Positions 15,872 through 24,375 of a DNA stretch of 36,522 bases are shown here, one piece after another. The stretch is from an uncultured Clostridia bacterium (GTDB taxonomy: Bacteria; Bacillota; Clostridia; TANB77; CAG-508). Both the position numbers and the translations under genes were made by a program. Under the pieces are notes generated by a model. It was not told where the DNA came from, searched no databases, and worked only from the letters and a program-made list of their open reading frames with translations. Every line of letters starts with the position of its first letter. The first letter of the stretch is position 1. The stretch spans positions 1-36,522 of the forward strand of contig CAOMRW010000015.1 of assembly GCA_948485625.1 (NCBI GenBank). The letters are read 5' to 3'.

Positions 15872-17866
15872 ATGAATACACAAAAGAAAGTTAAAGTAAA
15901 ATCTAAAATAATAATTACTTATGCAGTTTCTATTACTATTGCTTGTATTTTATTATATTTTATTATTCCTGTTTTATTAAATTATGGTCCTGATACCATT
16001 AATACTGAATTTGATAGACAGGTTTCTGGTGGTTTATGTTATTATCAACAAATTTTATTAATTGGTATAAGTTTAGTTTTAGTTGTTTCTTTATTTTTGT
16101 TTTTCCTTTTAAAAGATATTGATAATTACCCTATTTATATTAAAAATAAAAATAAATACAAAAATCAGATTGAACATATTAAAAAAGTTTGTTTAAGTTT
16201 GCCTAATAAAATACTATTGGTGTTTATTATAATTCCATTATTACTTTCTATTTGTGTTTTATTTATGCAAACATCTTATTTAACTTCTTCTGACTTTAAG
16301 TTGATGTTACTTATTTTTATACTTTCAACAACTACTATTTCTATTACTAATACTTATGTTAGAAAGTTATTGTCAAAGATATTAAATGATTTAGAAAATA
16401 CTTCATATGCTGATGTTAAAAGGAATACAATTGTTGAGAAATTATTATTTCAAATTATTCCTATCATGGCTGTTTGTATAGTTTTTACTTATCTTGCTGT
16501 TTCATCAATTTATGAAAAAAATAATGCACAATTATTATCTAATTTTTATAATAATCAATTTGAGGCTATGATAGAAAATAATTCCATTTTTAATAAAGAT
16601 GATTTGATAACTTCATTAAATAAAATTAATTTAAGTAATGATAGCAATATTTTATTTATTACTGATTCTAATTTTAATTTTATATATCAGACTAATGAGC
16701 TAAGTGACTTTTTTAAGAAATATGCTGCTGAACTTTCTGAGAAAAATAATTTTGAAGTTTATGATTATTATGGTACTTCTGGTCAAGGAATATTATATCC
16801 TATTAGTTTTCAAAATGGTGAAACTTTTTATTTAGGGGCTCATTATATAATATATTCAAATGAAATGATTTCTTATATTGTTTCTTTATTATTGGGACTA
16901 GGTCTTATTTGTAGTGGTATATTGTATACTTTTGCTAGTGAAATTTCTAAAAACATAAAAGAGGTTACACATTCTTTAGAAGATATTGCTAATAACAATG
17001 AGACTATTTCAGAAAAAGAATTATATATTACTTCTGTTGATGAAATAGGTGACTTGATAAAGGTTTATAATAATATTCAATCATTAACAATTACTCACTT
17101 AAATCAGATTCATGATAACCAAGAAACTTTAATGGAAAAAGAACGTTTAGCTTCTCTTGGTCAGTTAATTGGTGGTATTGCTCATAACTTAAAAACTCCT
17201 ATTATGTCTATATCTGGTGCTGCTGAAGGTTTATCTGATTTAGTGAAAGAGTATGATTCTTCTATTGATGACCCAGAGGTTAATAGTCAAGATCATCATG
17301 AAATTGCTTCTGATATGTCAAATTGGATATCTAAGATAAAAACTCATACAGAATATATGTCTGATGTTATTACTGCTGTTAAAGGTCAAGCTGTTACTTT
17401 GTCTAATGAAGAAGATATTACTTTTACAATTACTGAGTTATTGAAAAGAGTTAATATTTTAATGAGACATGAACTTAAAAATTCAATTGTTTATTTAAAA
17501 ATTTCTGTTAGAACTGATGAAAATCTAATGATACATGGTGATGTTAATAGCTTAGTTCAAGTTATTAATAATATGGTTTCTAATTCTATTCAAGCTTATA
17601 ATGGAAAAACTGAACAGAATATAGATTTAATTGTAGAGAAACATGATAATAATTTATATATTTCTATAAAGGATTATGCTTGTGGTTTACCTAAAAAGGT
17701 TAAGGATAAGTTATTTAAAGAGATGATTACTACTAAGGGAAAAAATGGTACTGGTCTTGGTTTATATATGTCTTATTCTACTATTAAAGCTCATTTTAAT
17801 GGTAATATAATTGTTGATTCAGAACTTGGTCAAGGAACTACTTTTACTATAATTTTGCCTTTATAG
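15872..17866 (+). CDS. Six-TM sensor histidine kinase
   Basis: This 664-residue kinase has membrane helices at about 15-36, 58-81, 112-132, 143-160, 191-212 and 333-355. An extracytoplasmic sensor region (213-332) is of PAS/Cache size. A HAMP-like segment follows (356-410). The H-box is IAHNLKTP with phospho-acceptor His438. The C-terminal ATPase domain has the N-box NNMVSNSIQAY, G1 DYACGLP and G2 KGKNGTGLGLYMS. The kinase should autophosphorylate at the membrane and pass phosphate to a receiver; the REC-HD-GYP gene downstream is the obvious partner. A GGGGGA ribosome site (15854-15859) precedes the ATG. The ligand is unknown. It follows the NRPS in the same direction but has a terminator and palindrome between, so co-transcription is doubtful. 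Confidence 0.92.
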   Translation: MNTQKKVKVKSKIIITYAVSITIACILLYFIIPVLLNYGPDTINTEFDRQVSGGLCYYQQILLIGISLVLVVSLFLFFLLKDIDNYPIYIKNKNKYKNQIEHIKKVCLSLPNKILLVFIIIPLLLSICVLFMQTSYLTSSDFKLMLLIFILSTTTISITNTYVRKLLSKILNDLENTSYADVKRNTIVEKLLFQIIPIMAVCIVFTYLAVSSIYEKNNAQLLSNFYNNQFEAMIENNSIFNKDDLITSLNKINLSNDSNILFITDSNFNFIYQTNELSDFFKKYAAELSEKNNFEVYDYYGTSGQGILYPISFQNGETFYLGAHYIIYSNEMISYIVSLLLGLGLICSGILYTFASEISKNIKEVTHSLEDIANNNETISEKELYITSVDEIGDLIKVYNNIQSLTITHLNQIHDNQETLMEKERLASLGQLIGGIAHNLKTPIMSISGAAEGLSDLVKEYDSSIDDPEVNSQDHHEIASDMSNWISKIKTHTEYMSDVITAVKGQAVTLSNEEDITFTITELLKRVNILMRHELKNSIVYLKISVRTDENLMIHGDVNSLVQVINNMVSNSIQAYNGKTEQNIDLIVEKHDNNLYISIKDYACGLPKKVKDKLFKEMITTKGKNGTGLGLYMSYSTIKAHFNGNIIVDSELGQGTTFTIILPL

Positions 17867-17875
17867 GAAAATATC

Positions 17876-17980
17876 CAAAAGAGGCTTAATGGTGATCGGG
17901 GGCCAGGTCTTAAATCCCCATTTTTGTATAAAAAATGGGGATTTAAGACCTGGCCCCCGATCACCATTAAGCACCTTTTG
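17876..17980. repeat. 105-bp hairpin with 42-bp perfect arms, REP-like
   Basis: The arms 17884-17925 and 17931-17972 are exact reverse complements around a 5-nt loop. Six more bases pair outside them (17876-17881 with 17975-17980) after a 2-bp mismatch. The arm contains GATCGGGGGCCAGGTCTTAA and is far more GC-rich than its surroundings. The core GGGGNCAGGTCTTAAA resembles repeats that I recall accompanying REP-associated transposases in other bacteria. It lies 10 bp after the kinase stop and may act as its terminator, although no clean T-run follows. Confidence 0.85.
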
Positions 17981-18054
17981 AATTATTTTATATTTTTACT
18001 ATTTATAAATTGTAATAATTTATAAAATTTTTATGTGAAATTTGAGTTATATTC

Positions 18055-18083
18055 TTGATTTTTGTTGTTTTTACTAATATAAT
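18055..18083 (+). promoter_or_regulatory. Promoter of the REC-HD-GYP gene
   Basis: TTGATT (18055-18060), a 17-bp spacer and TATAAT (18078-18083) lie 32 bp before the start at 18115. This suggests the regulator has its own promoter, separate from the kinase gene. Confidence 0.6.
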
Positions 18084-18114
18084 GTATAAAAATATAGTAA
18101 TATGAGGTATTAGT

Positions 18115-19176
18115 ATGAGAAAAGGTCTACAAAATATTGAAAATAGTGAAAATAGAAATTATAAAATTATAGCAGTTGATGATGAAGAAGGGATTATTGA
18201 TTCTTTATCTATTTTTTTAAAGAGGTCTGGATATAATTTCATTGGTGTAACTAATCCTGAGGAAGCTATTGAAAAAGTTAAAGAAGAACATTTTGATTTA
18301 ATGATTTTGGATTTTATTATGACTCCTATTCATGGTGACCAAGTTGTTGAAGAAATTAGAAAGTTTAACAAAGAGCTTTATATTTTGTTATTAACTGGTC
18401 ATAAAGATTTGGCTCCTCCTCTTGATACTATTAGGAGACTGGATATACAAGGCTATTGCGAAAAAAGTGATAAATTTGACCAGTTGCTTTTACTTATTGA
18501 GTCTGGTATAAAGTCAATTTCTCAGATGAATGAAATTAAAAAAATCAATTCTGAATTGTCTGATACATATGAAAAATTAGAAAAATCATATTTAGAAAGT
18601 ATTCAAACTTTGAGATATACAGTTGAAGCTAAAGATACCTATACTAGAGGTCATTCTGATAGGGTTTCTGAATATTCTGTTCTAATTGGAAAAAAACTTA
18701 ATTTGTCAGATAATGATTTAAGAATCCTTCAATTAGGTGGTCTTTTCCATGATATTGGTAAAATTGGTGTTCCTGATGCTATACTTCAAAAAGATGCAAA
18801 ATTGACAGATGATGAATATTCAGAGATTAAGAATCATCCATCTATAGGTGAACATATTTTATCAACTGCTACAATCTTCCAAGATATTATACCAATTGTT
18901 AAACATCATCATGAAAAGTATGATGGTACAGGTTATCCTGGTAGACTAGCTGGAAACGACATTCCTTATTTAGCTAGAATAGCTGCAATTGCTGATAGTT
19001 TTGATGCTATGACTTCTAAAAGAGTTTATAGAAATTCTTTACCTTTAGAAACTGTAATTACTGAATTTATGAGATGTCGTGGTTCTCAATTTGACCCTAA
19101 TTTGACAGATGTATTTTTAGATATTTTAGAAAATCATTTTGATGAAATTAGAGAAATTCAAGAAAAATATAAATAA
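18115..19176 (+). CDS. Response regulator with HD-GYP c-di-GMP phosphodiesterase output
   Basis: The 353-residue protein has a receiver domain (about 16-130) with acidic pair DD at 22-23, phospho-acceptor Asp66 (MILDF) and the conserved Lys of CEKSD (117). A short coiled linker (about 135-165) leads to an HD-GYP domain (about 165-345). That domain shows RGHSDRVSEY, LFHDIGKIGVP (His212-Asp213), HHHEKYDGTGYPG and AIADSFDAMTS, the full active-site set. HD-GYP proteins hydrolyse cyclic di-GMP, so a kinase signal would lower that messenger and influence motility, surface attachment or secretion. GAGGT at 18104-18108 sets the start. It is probably paired with the kinase just upstream, from which it is separated by the large hairpin. 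Confidence 0.93.
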   Translation: MRKGLQNIENSENRNYKIIAVDDEEGIIDSLSIFLKRSGYNFIGVTNPEEAIEKVKEEHFDLMILDFIMTPIHGDQVVEEIRKFNKELYILLLTGHKDLAPPLDTIRRLDIQGYCEKSDKFDQLLLLIESGIKSISQMNEIKKINSELSDTYEKLEKSYLESIQTLRYTVEAKDTYTRGHSDRVSEYSVLIGKKLNLSDNDLRILQLGGLFHDIGKIGVPDAILQKDAKLTDDEYSEIKNHPSIGEHILSTATIFQDIIPIVKHHHEKYDGTGYPGRLAGNDIPYLARIAAIADSFDAMTSKRVYRNSLPLETVITEFMRCRGSQFDPNLTDVFLDILENHFDEIREIQEKYK

Positions 19177-19210
19177 AACTACAAAAGACCATTTGGTCTT
19201 TTGTAGTTTT
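19175..19210. terminator. Bidirectional terminator
   Basis: Perfect 17-bp arms (19175-19191 and 19194-19210) around a 2-nt loop, with A and T runs at the ends. It serves the HD-GYP gene and the convergent small gene. Confidence 0.9.
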
Positions 19211-19214
19211 GTTG

Positions 19215-19484
19215 TTACTTAAAGAATTGCATGTCCTCTTTTATTTCATAATATAATGACTTTGCAATTTCATTTTCATTTTCTTCATTGTACATACTTT
19301 TATCAAAATATAATTTCTTGATTGGTTTAGGAAATGTACCCATAACATTTTCTATTATAATCCGACCAGATAGTATTGTCTCTTCTATACCTATACTGTT
19401 ATATTTGATAATAAATATGTCATATAAATAGATGTTCTTTCCTAATACATTATTTAATGCTACTTGGAATTTACTTTTTTTCAT
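19215..19484 (-). CDS. Hypothetical 89-residue cytoplasmic protein
   Basis: A short protein with no signal peptide or membrane helix and no motif I recognise. It starts MKKSKFQVALNNVLGKN and has a beta-rich middle (IYLYDIFIIKYNS, LSGRIIIENVMG) and an acidic, helical C-terminus. A GGAGGAAAG ribosome site lies just before the ATG, and a shared terminator sits at its 3' end, so it is likely a real single-gene transcript. Nothing in the context suggests a function; it is upstream of no co-directional partner. Confidence 0.6.
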   Translation of the reverse strand: MKKSKFQVALNNVLGKNIYLYDIFIIKYNSIGIEETILSGRIIIENVMGTFPKPIKKLYFDKSMYNEENENEIAKSLYYEIKEDMQFFK

Positions 19485-19555
19485 GCTGTCTTTCCTCCAT
19501 ATATATTATTTAAGTACAATTAATATATTAACATAATATTATTTTTTTGTCAATT

Positions 19556-21739
19556 TTACACTTTCATAGAAAGTGCCACTTTTTTTCTTTCCATATCTAC
19601 TTTGATAACTTTAACTTTTACTATATCTCCTACTGAAACTAAATCAGATGGATTTTTTATAAATTTGTCACTCATTTCTGATATGTGTACCAACCCATCA
19701 TATTTTACTCCGATATCTACAAAAGCTCCAAAGTCTATAACATTTCTAACTGTTCCTGTTAGTGTCATTCCTTCTTTTAAATCTTCTAATTTTAATACAT
19801 CTGACCTTAATATTGGTTTTGGCATATCTTCACGTGGGTCTCTTCCTGGTTTGCTAAGTTCTGATATAATATCTGTTAATGTCATTTCTCCTATTTCTAA
19901 TTCTTTTGCTGTTTTAACTATATCTATTGTTTTTAATTTTTGTTTTAGATTATCTATTTTTTCTTTATTACGTAAGTCTTCTTTATCAAATCCTAATGTT
20001 TTTAAAAGCTTTTCTGTTACTTCATAACTTTCAGGGTGAACTGCTGTTATTTCCAAAGGATTTTTTCCATCTATAATTCTTAAGAAACCTGCACATTGTT
20101 CAAATGCTACTTTACCTAGCTTTGGTACTTTTAAAAGTTCTTTTCTTTCTTTTAACTTTCCATTTTCATCTCTATACTTTACAATATTTTTTGCTATTGT
20201 ACTATTTATTCCAGATACATATGATAGTAATGATGGTGTTGCTGTATTAACATCTACTCCTACTTTATTAACACTATCTTCTACCACTCCTGTAAGGCTT
20301 TCTGCTAGTCTCTTTTGATTTACATCATGTTGATATTGTCCAACGCCTATTGCCTTTGGATCTATTTTTACAAGTTCTGCAAGTGGATCTTGTAATCTTC
20401 TTGCTATTGATATTGCTCCTCTTATTGATACATTTATATCTGGATATTCTTCTGTTGCAAGTTTTGATGCTGAATATACTGATGCTCCTGCTTCACTTAC
20501 AATAACATAATGAACTTCTCTTTTTGCTTCTTTTATCATGTCTGCTACAAACATTTCAGATTCTCTTGATGCTGTACCATTTCCTATTGCTATCATATCA
20601 ATTTTATCTTTTTCTATTAATTTTAATAATTCTTTTTTAGCACCTTCAACATCATTTTGTGGTTCTGTTGGATATACTGTTGTATAATCTAACACTTTTC
20701 CTGTTTCGTCTATTACAGCTATTTTACATCCAGTTCTATATGCAGGGTCAAATCCCATTACAGTTTTTCCTTTTATTGGTGCTCCTAACAATAATTGTTT
20801 TGAGTTTTGTCCAAATACTTTTATTGCCTTTTCCTCTGCTTTTTCTGTTAAATCCGAACGTATTTCTCTATCTATTGATGGTTCTATTAATCTTCTAAAA
20901 CTATCTAATATTGTGTCTTTTAGCATTTGTGTAAATTGTGTTTCACCTTTTATAATATCTTTTTCCATGTATAATATTATCTTATCTTCTGGTTTTTCTA
21001 ATTTAACTTTTAATACTTCTTCTTTTTCTCCTCTGTTTATAGCTAAAATTCTATGACTTGGAATATATTTAATTGGCTCTACTTTATCATAATACATTTC
21101 GTAATTTGATTTTAATTCTTCATCTTTTGCTTTTGTTTGTATTAATCCCTCTCTGTAGCACTGCCTTTTTATTTCTTTTCTATATTTTGCATTATCAGAA
21201 ATATCTTCAGCTATAATGTCTAATGCTCCTTGTATTGCTTCTTCTACTGTGCTTACTACTTTGTCCTTGTTTTTCTTATCTTCTTCTGATAGATTATCTA
21301 TATTTATATATTGTTTTGCAATCTCTTCTATAGGTGTTTTTTCTTTTTGTTCTATAATTATATTTGCTAGTGGTTCTAATCCTTTAGCCTTTGCAACTGT
21401 TGCTCTTGTCTTTTTCTTTTGTTTATATGGCCTATAAATATCTTCTACTTCTGCTAATGTTTTTGCTATCGCAACTGATTGTAAAATTTCATCTGTCAAT
21501 TTTCCTTGTTCATCTATCGATTTTATTACTTCTTCTTTTCTTGTTTCTAAGTTTCTTAAATATGTTAGTCTTTCTCCAAATGTTCTTAGTGTTTCATCAC
21601 TTAATCCACCTGTTGCTTCCTTTCTATAACGCGCTATAAATGGGATTGTATTTCCCTCATCTATTAATTTTATTGTATTTTCTACTTGTGTTATTTTTAT
21701 GTTTAATTCTTCTGCAATTGTTTTTATTATTTTTTCCAT
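19556..21739 (-). CDS. tex: Tex-family RNA-binding transcription accessory protein
   Basis: This 727-residue protein matches Tex in length and order. The N-terminal helical part has the family-typical IPFIARYRKEATGGLSDE (about 31-48). The YqgF/RNase H-like domain contains GFDPAYRTGCKIAVID (about 328-343). Helix-hairpin-helix segments follow (VDVNTATPSLLSYVSGI; LLKVPKLGKVAFEQCAGFLR). The C-terminal S1 domain reads GTVRNVIDFGAFVDIGVKYD (about 655-675). Tex binds nucleic acid and is linked to transcription and RNA decay. AAGGAAGG lies before the ATG, but the REP end at 21758 sits directly upstream of that site. The normal tex promoter region has therefore been displaced by the RAYT unit, and tex may depend on transcription through it. 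Confidence 0.95.
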   Translation of the reverse strand: MEKIIKTIAEELNIKITQVENTIKLIDEGNTIPFIARYRKEATGGLSDETLRTFGERLTYLRNLETRKEEVIKSIDEQGKLTDEILQSVAIAKTLAEVEDIYRPYKQKKKTRATVAKAKGLEPLANIIIEQKEKTPIEEIAKQYINIDNLSEEDKKNKDKVVSTVEEAIQGALDIIAEDISDNAKYRKEIKRQCYREGLIQTKAKDEELKSNYEMYYDKVEPIKYIPSHRILAINRGEKEEVLKVKLEKPEDKIILYMEKDIIKGETQFTQMLKDTILDSFRRLIEPSIDREIRSDLTEKAEEKAIKVFGQNSKQLLLGAPIKGKTVMGFDPAYRTGCKIAVIDETGKVLDYTTVYPTEPQNDVEGAKKELLKLIEKDKIDMIAIGNGTASRESEMFVADMIKEAKREVHYVIVSEAGASVYSASKLATEEYPDINVSIRGAISIARRLQDPLAELVKIDPKAIGVGQYQHDVNQKRLAESLTGVVEDSVNKVGVDVNTATPSLLSYVSGINSTIAKNIVKYRDENGKLKERKELLKVPKLGKVAFEQCAGFLRIIDGKNPLEITAVHPESYEVTEKLLKTLGFDKEDLRNKEKIDNLKQKLKTIDIVKTAKELEIGEMTLTDIISELSKPGRDPREDMPKPILRSDVLKLEDLKEGMTLTGTVRNVIDFGAFVDIGVKYDGLVHISEMSDKFIKNPSDLVSVGDIVKVKVIKVDMERKKVALSMKV

Positions 21740-21757
21740 TTTTATACCTTCCTTTTT

Positions 21758-21786
21758 CTGTTTTTGGGGACGGAGGAAAAAAACAG
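21758..21786. repeat. REP-like inverted repeat, tex side
   Basis: CTGTTTTT, then GGGGACGGAGG, then an A-run ending AAAAACAG. The outer parts pair as an 8-bp stem. It matches the reverse complement of 22623-22651 at 28 of 29 positions. It abuts the tex ribosome-binding site. Confidence 0.85.
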
Positions 21787-21790
21787 TTTT

Positions 21791-22561
21791 TTATTTATAT
21801 GTTTTTAATCCTTCCATTGTCCCTCTTTTTATTTCAAAAAATTTTTGTGTTTCTGTATATTTTATCTTATGTTCTATTTTTAAGTATCTTATTAATTCTT
21901 TTAGAATTTTTCTACTAATAAAGATTTGATATATTTTATATTTTTTTATTTTTATATATTCTTGTATTCCATATTTTATATTTTCTTCTATATTTCTTTC
22001 TTGTTCTATATCTAAAAACTTTTTATTACATTCTCTACAATCACAAAGTTCTTTATAATCCTCATTTGTTAATAATTCTTTTAATAATTTATTTTTTTCT
22101 ATATTTTCTTTTTTTAGATAATAATTATATGAAGAATATTTGTAATCTCTAATGTTAGTTACTATTTTAGCTTTTACTGGATTTAAATGTATGTATTTAA
22201 TACATTTTATAAAATATCTTTTATTATCTATTGGTTCACTTAAAAATCTATCTTTAAAAACATACCCTACTCTTTCTTTTAAATAGTTATAATATTTTGC
22301 ATACATACTATTTGTTTTTTGCATAAATTTTGATAGATTAACTATATCTTTAGACATAATTAATATGTGTGCATGGTTGTCCATAATGCAATAAGCAATA
22401 ATATTAATATTCAATTCTTTTGAAAATTTGTTTATATGTTCTAAATATTTATTTTTAAATATTTCTTCTTTAAATATATATTCTTTATTAATTCCTTGTA
22501 CAATAACATGAAAAAAAGAGGAATCTTCATATTTTCTTGCTTCTCTAGAAATTATACTCAT
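21791..22561 (-). CDS. REP-associated tyrosine transposase (Y1/HUH family)
   Basis: The 256-residue protein has the Y1-transposase layout of RAYT proteins. It opens FFHVIVQGINKEYIF. The HUH metal motif is NHAHILI within CIMDNHAHILIM (about 60-71). A helix contains KYIHLNPVKAKI (about 118-129), whose Tyr is the expected nucleophile. A longer basic C-terminal region with a possible helix-turn-helix (about 215-250) is common in Firmicutes members. These enzymes nick and join single-stranded REP hairpins and are usually single-copy and domesticated. The gene is co-directional with the ABC-F gene upstream and tex downstream. Its likely substrates are the two flanking repeats. Confidence 0.9.
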   Translation of the reverse strand: MSIISREARKYEDSSFFHVIVQGINKEYIFKEEIFKNKYLEHINKFSKELNINIIAYCIMDNHAHILIMSKDIVNLSKFMQKTNSMYAKYYNYLKERVGYVFKDRFLSEPIDNKRYFIKCIKYIHLNPVKAKIVTNIRDYKYSSYNYYLKKENIEKNKLLKELLTNEDYKELCDCRECNKKFLDIEQERNIEENIKYGIQEYIKIKKYKIYQIFISRKILKELIRYLKIEHKIKYTETQKFFEIKRGTMEGLKTYK

Positions 22562-22622
22562 CTCACTTTCTATTACAATCTATATTTTTATTCCCCCTAT
22601 TTTTATTTATTATTTCTAAAAA

Positions 22623-22651
22623 CTGTTTTTTTCCTCCGTCCCTAAAAACAG
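22623..22651. repeat. REP-like inverted repeat, ABC-F side
   Basis: This is the inverted partner of 21758-21786, with CCTCCGTCCC in the centre on this strand. It starts 4 bp past the ABC-F stop codon and may also terminate that transcript. Confidence 0.85.
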
Positions 22652-22654
22652 TTT

Positions 22655-24238
22655 TTATTCTATTCCTAAGTATTCATTATATGTAACTTCTCTATCAATA
22701 ACACTTCCATCTTCTTTAATATCTATAATTCTATTAGCTACTGTTTGTGTTAATTGATGGTCATGTGAAGTAAATAGTATGTTTCCTTTAAAATTTGTCA
22801 TTCCATTATTTACTGATGTTATGCTTTCCATGTCTAGATGGTTTGTTGGTTCGTCAAATATTAAGAAGTTTGCTCCTGATAGCATCATTTTTGAAAGTAC
22901 ACATCTTACTTTTTCTCCTCCTGATAGTACATTTACTTCTTTTAGTGCTTCATCCCCTGAAAATAACATTCTTCCTAAAAATCCTCTTACATATGTTTCA
23001 TCTGGGTCTTTTGAGTATTGTCTTAACCATTCTGTAATACTTTCATTACTGTCAAATAAATAGTTATTGTCTTTAGGGAAATAAGCTTTTGTGATTGTTG
23101 TTCCCCATATAAGTTCTCCACTATCTGGTTCCATTTCTCCTGATATTATTTGGAATAATATTGTTTTTGCTATTTCATTATCTGCTAAAAATGCTATTTT
23201 GTCATCTTGTTTTACTGTAAATGATATGTTGTCTAATACTTTTACTCCTTCATATGTTTTTGATATATTCTTTACTTGTAGTATTTCTTTTCCTGGTTCT
23301 CTATCTGGTTTGAAATCAACATACGGATATTTTCTATTTGATGGTTTTATTTCATCTAGTTCTATTTTTTCTAATGTTTTCTTTCTTGATGTTGCTTGTT
23401 TTGATTTTGATGCATTAGCACTAAATCTTGCTATAAAGTCTTGTAGTTCTTTAATTTTTTCTTCTTTTTTCTTGTTTTGCTCTCTCATTTGTTTTAATGC
23501 TAATTGACTTGATTCATACCAGAAGTCGTAGTTTCCTGGATATACTTTTATTTTTCCAAAGTCTACATCTGCTATGTGTGTACATACTTTATTTAAGAAG
23601 TATCTATCATGTGATACAACTATTACTGTATTTTCGAAATTGATTAAAAATTCTTGTAGCCAATTTATGCTTTTTAAATCCAAGTCGTTTGTAGGTTCGT
23701 CTAATAGTAATACATCTGGATTTCCAAATAGTGCTTGTGCTAATAAGATTTTTACTTTTTCTCTTGCTTCTATTTCTTTCATGTATTTGTAATGGTTTTC
23801 TGGTGAAATTCCTAAATCATTTAAAAGCATTGCAGCATCTGATTCTGCATTCCATCCATCTAATTCAGCAAATCTTTCTTCTAATTTCGCTGCTTTCATT
23901 CCGTCTTCTTCTGAAAAGTCTGGCTTTGCATATATTTCTTCTTTTTCTTTCATTATGTCGTATAGTTCTTTATTTCCCATCATTACTGTGTCTATTACTG
24001 TATATTCTTCGAATGCAAAGTGGTCTTGTTTTAGAATTGATAGTCTTTCTCCTTTATCTAATGTTACATCTCCTTTGCTTGGTTCTATTTCTCTTGATAA
24101 TACTTTTAAGAATGTTGATTTTCCTGCTCCATTTGCTCCTATTATTCCATAGCAGTTTCCTTTTCCAAATTTTATATTTACTTCTTCAAATAATACTCTT
24201 TTTCCAAATCTTACTGTTATATTATTTGCATTTAACAT
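22655..24238 (-). CDS. ABC-F ATPase, YkpA/YbiT-like
   Basis: The 527-residue protein has two ABC domains, no membrane helices and a linker rich in Lys/Glu (about 255-310). This is the ABC-F layout of ribosome-associated translation factors. Domain 1 has GANGAGKST (Walker A) and LLLDEPTNDLD (Walker B); its signature is degenerate (EAREKVK in place of LSGGEK). Domain 2 has NEIAKT where a normal Walker A would read GKT, a full LSGGEKVR signature and IFDEPTNHLD. Both deviations are, as far as I recall, usual in the YkpA/YbiT branch rather than signs of decay. ABC-F proteins act at the ribosomal E site; some give antibiotic resistance, but this branch is not typical of that. TAAAAGGAGGAAAAC precedes the ATG. 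Confidence 0.92.
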   Translation of the reverse strand: MLNANNITVRFGKRVLFEEVNIKFGKGNCYGIIGANGAGKSTFLKVLSREIEPSKGDVTLDKGERLSILKQDHFAFEEYTVIDTVMMGNKELYDIMKEKEEIYAKPDFSEEDGMKAAKLEERFAELDGWNAESDAAMLLNDLGISPENHYKYMKEIEAREKVKILLAQALFGNPDVLLLDEPTNDLDLKSINWLQEFLINFENTVIVVSHDRYFLNKVCTHIADVDFGKIKVYPGNYDFWYESSQLALKQMREQNKKKEEKIKELQDFIARFSANASKSKQATSRKKTLEKIELDEIKPSNRKYPYVDFKPDREPGKEILQVKNISKTYEGVKVLDNISFTVKQDDKIAFLADNEIAKTILFQIISGEMEPDSGELIWGTTITKAYFPKDNNYLFDSNESITEWLRQYSKDPDETYVRGFLGRMLFSGDEALKEVNVLSGGEKVRCVLSKMMLSGANFLIFDEPTNHLDMESITSVNNGMTNFKGNILFTSHDHQLTQTVANRIIDIKEDGSVIDREVTYNEYLGIE

Positions 24239-24335
24239 TGTTTTCCTCCTTTTAGATAAATTTGTTTTATCTTTATTATCACGTTGCTATTATATCCTAA
24301 ATTCATTTATTTTTCAAGTGTTTATCCATTATAAA

Positions 24336-24363
24336 AATCCGTATGAAATTACTCATACGGATT
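24336..24363 (-). terminator. Terminator of the 144-residue membrane protein gene
   Basis: Perfect 11-bp arms (24336-24346 and 24353-24363) with a 6-nt loop and a T-rich tail on the minus strand. Confidence 0.8.
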
Positions 24364-24375
24364 ATAATATTGCTT

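Larger units (their letters stand above)
21758..22651 (-). mobile_element. RAYT unit bounded by inverted REP-like hairpins
   Basis: The 894-bp unit consists of a Y1-transposase gene framed by 29-bp inverted repeats at 21758-21786 and 22623-22651, which differ at one position. Each repeat is itself a small hairpin (CTGTTTTT with AAAAACAG) around GGGGACGGAGG. This is the arrangement of REP-associated tyrosine transposases. The unit fits exactly between the ABC-F stop (22655) and the tex ribosome site. Confidence 0.85.

Noticed and set aside
22655..24238. ABC-F gene as an antibiotic resistance factor or as a decayed gene
   Set aside because: The unusual signature in domain 1 and NEIAKT in domain 2 fit the YkpA/YbiT branch, which is not typically linked to resistance.
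19602..24255. Many plus-strand open frames opposite tex, RAYT and ABC-F genes
   Set aside because: They are Leu/Phe/Ser-rich by-products of AT-rich antisense coding, without ribosome sites or motifs, while the minus-strand proteins are clearly recognised families.
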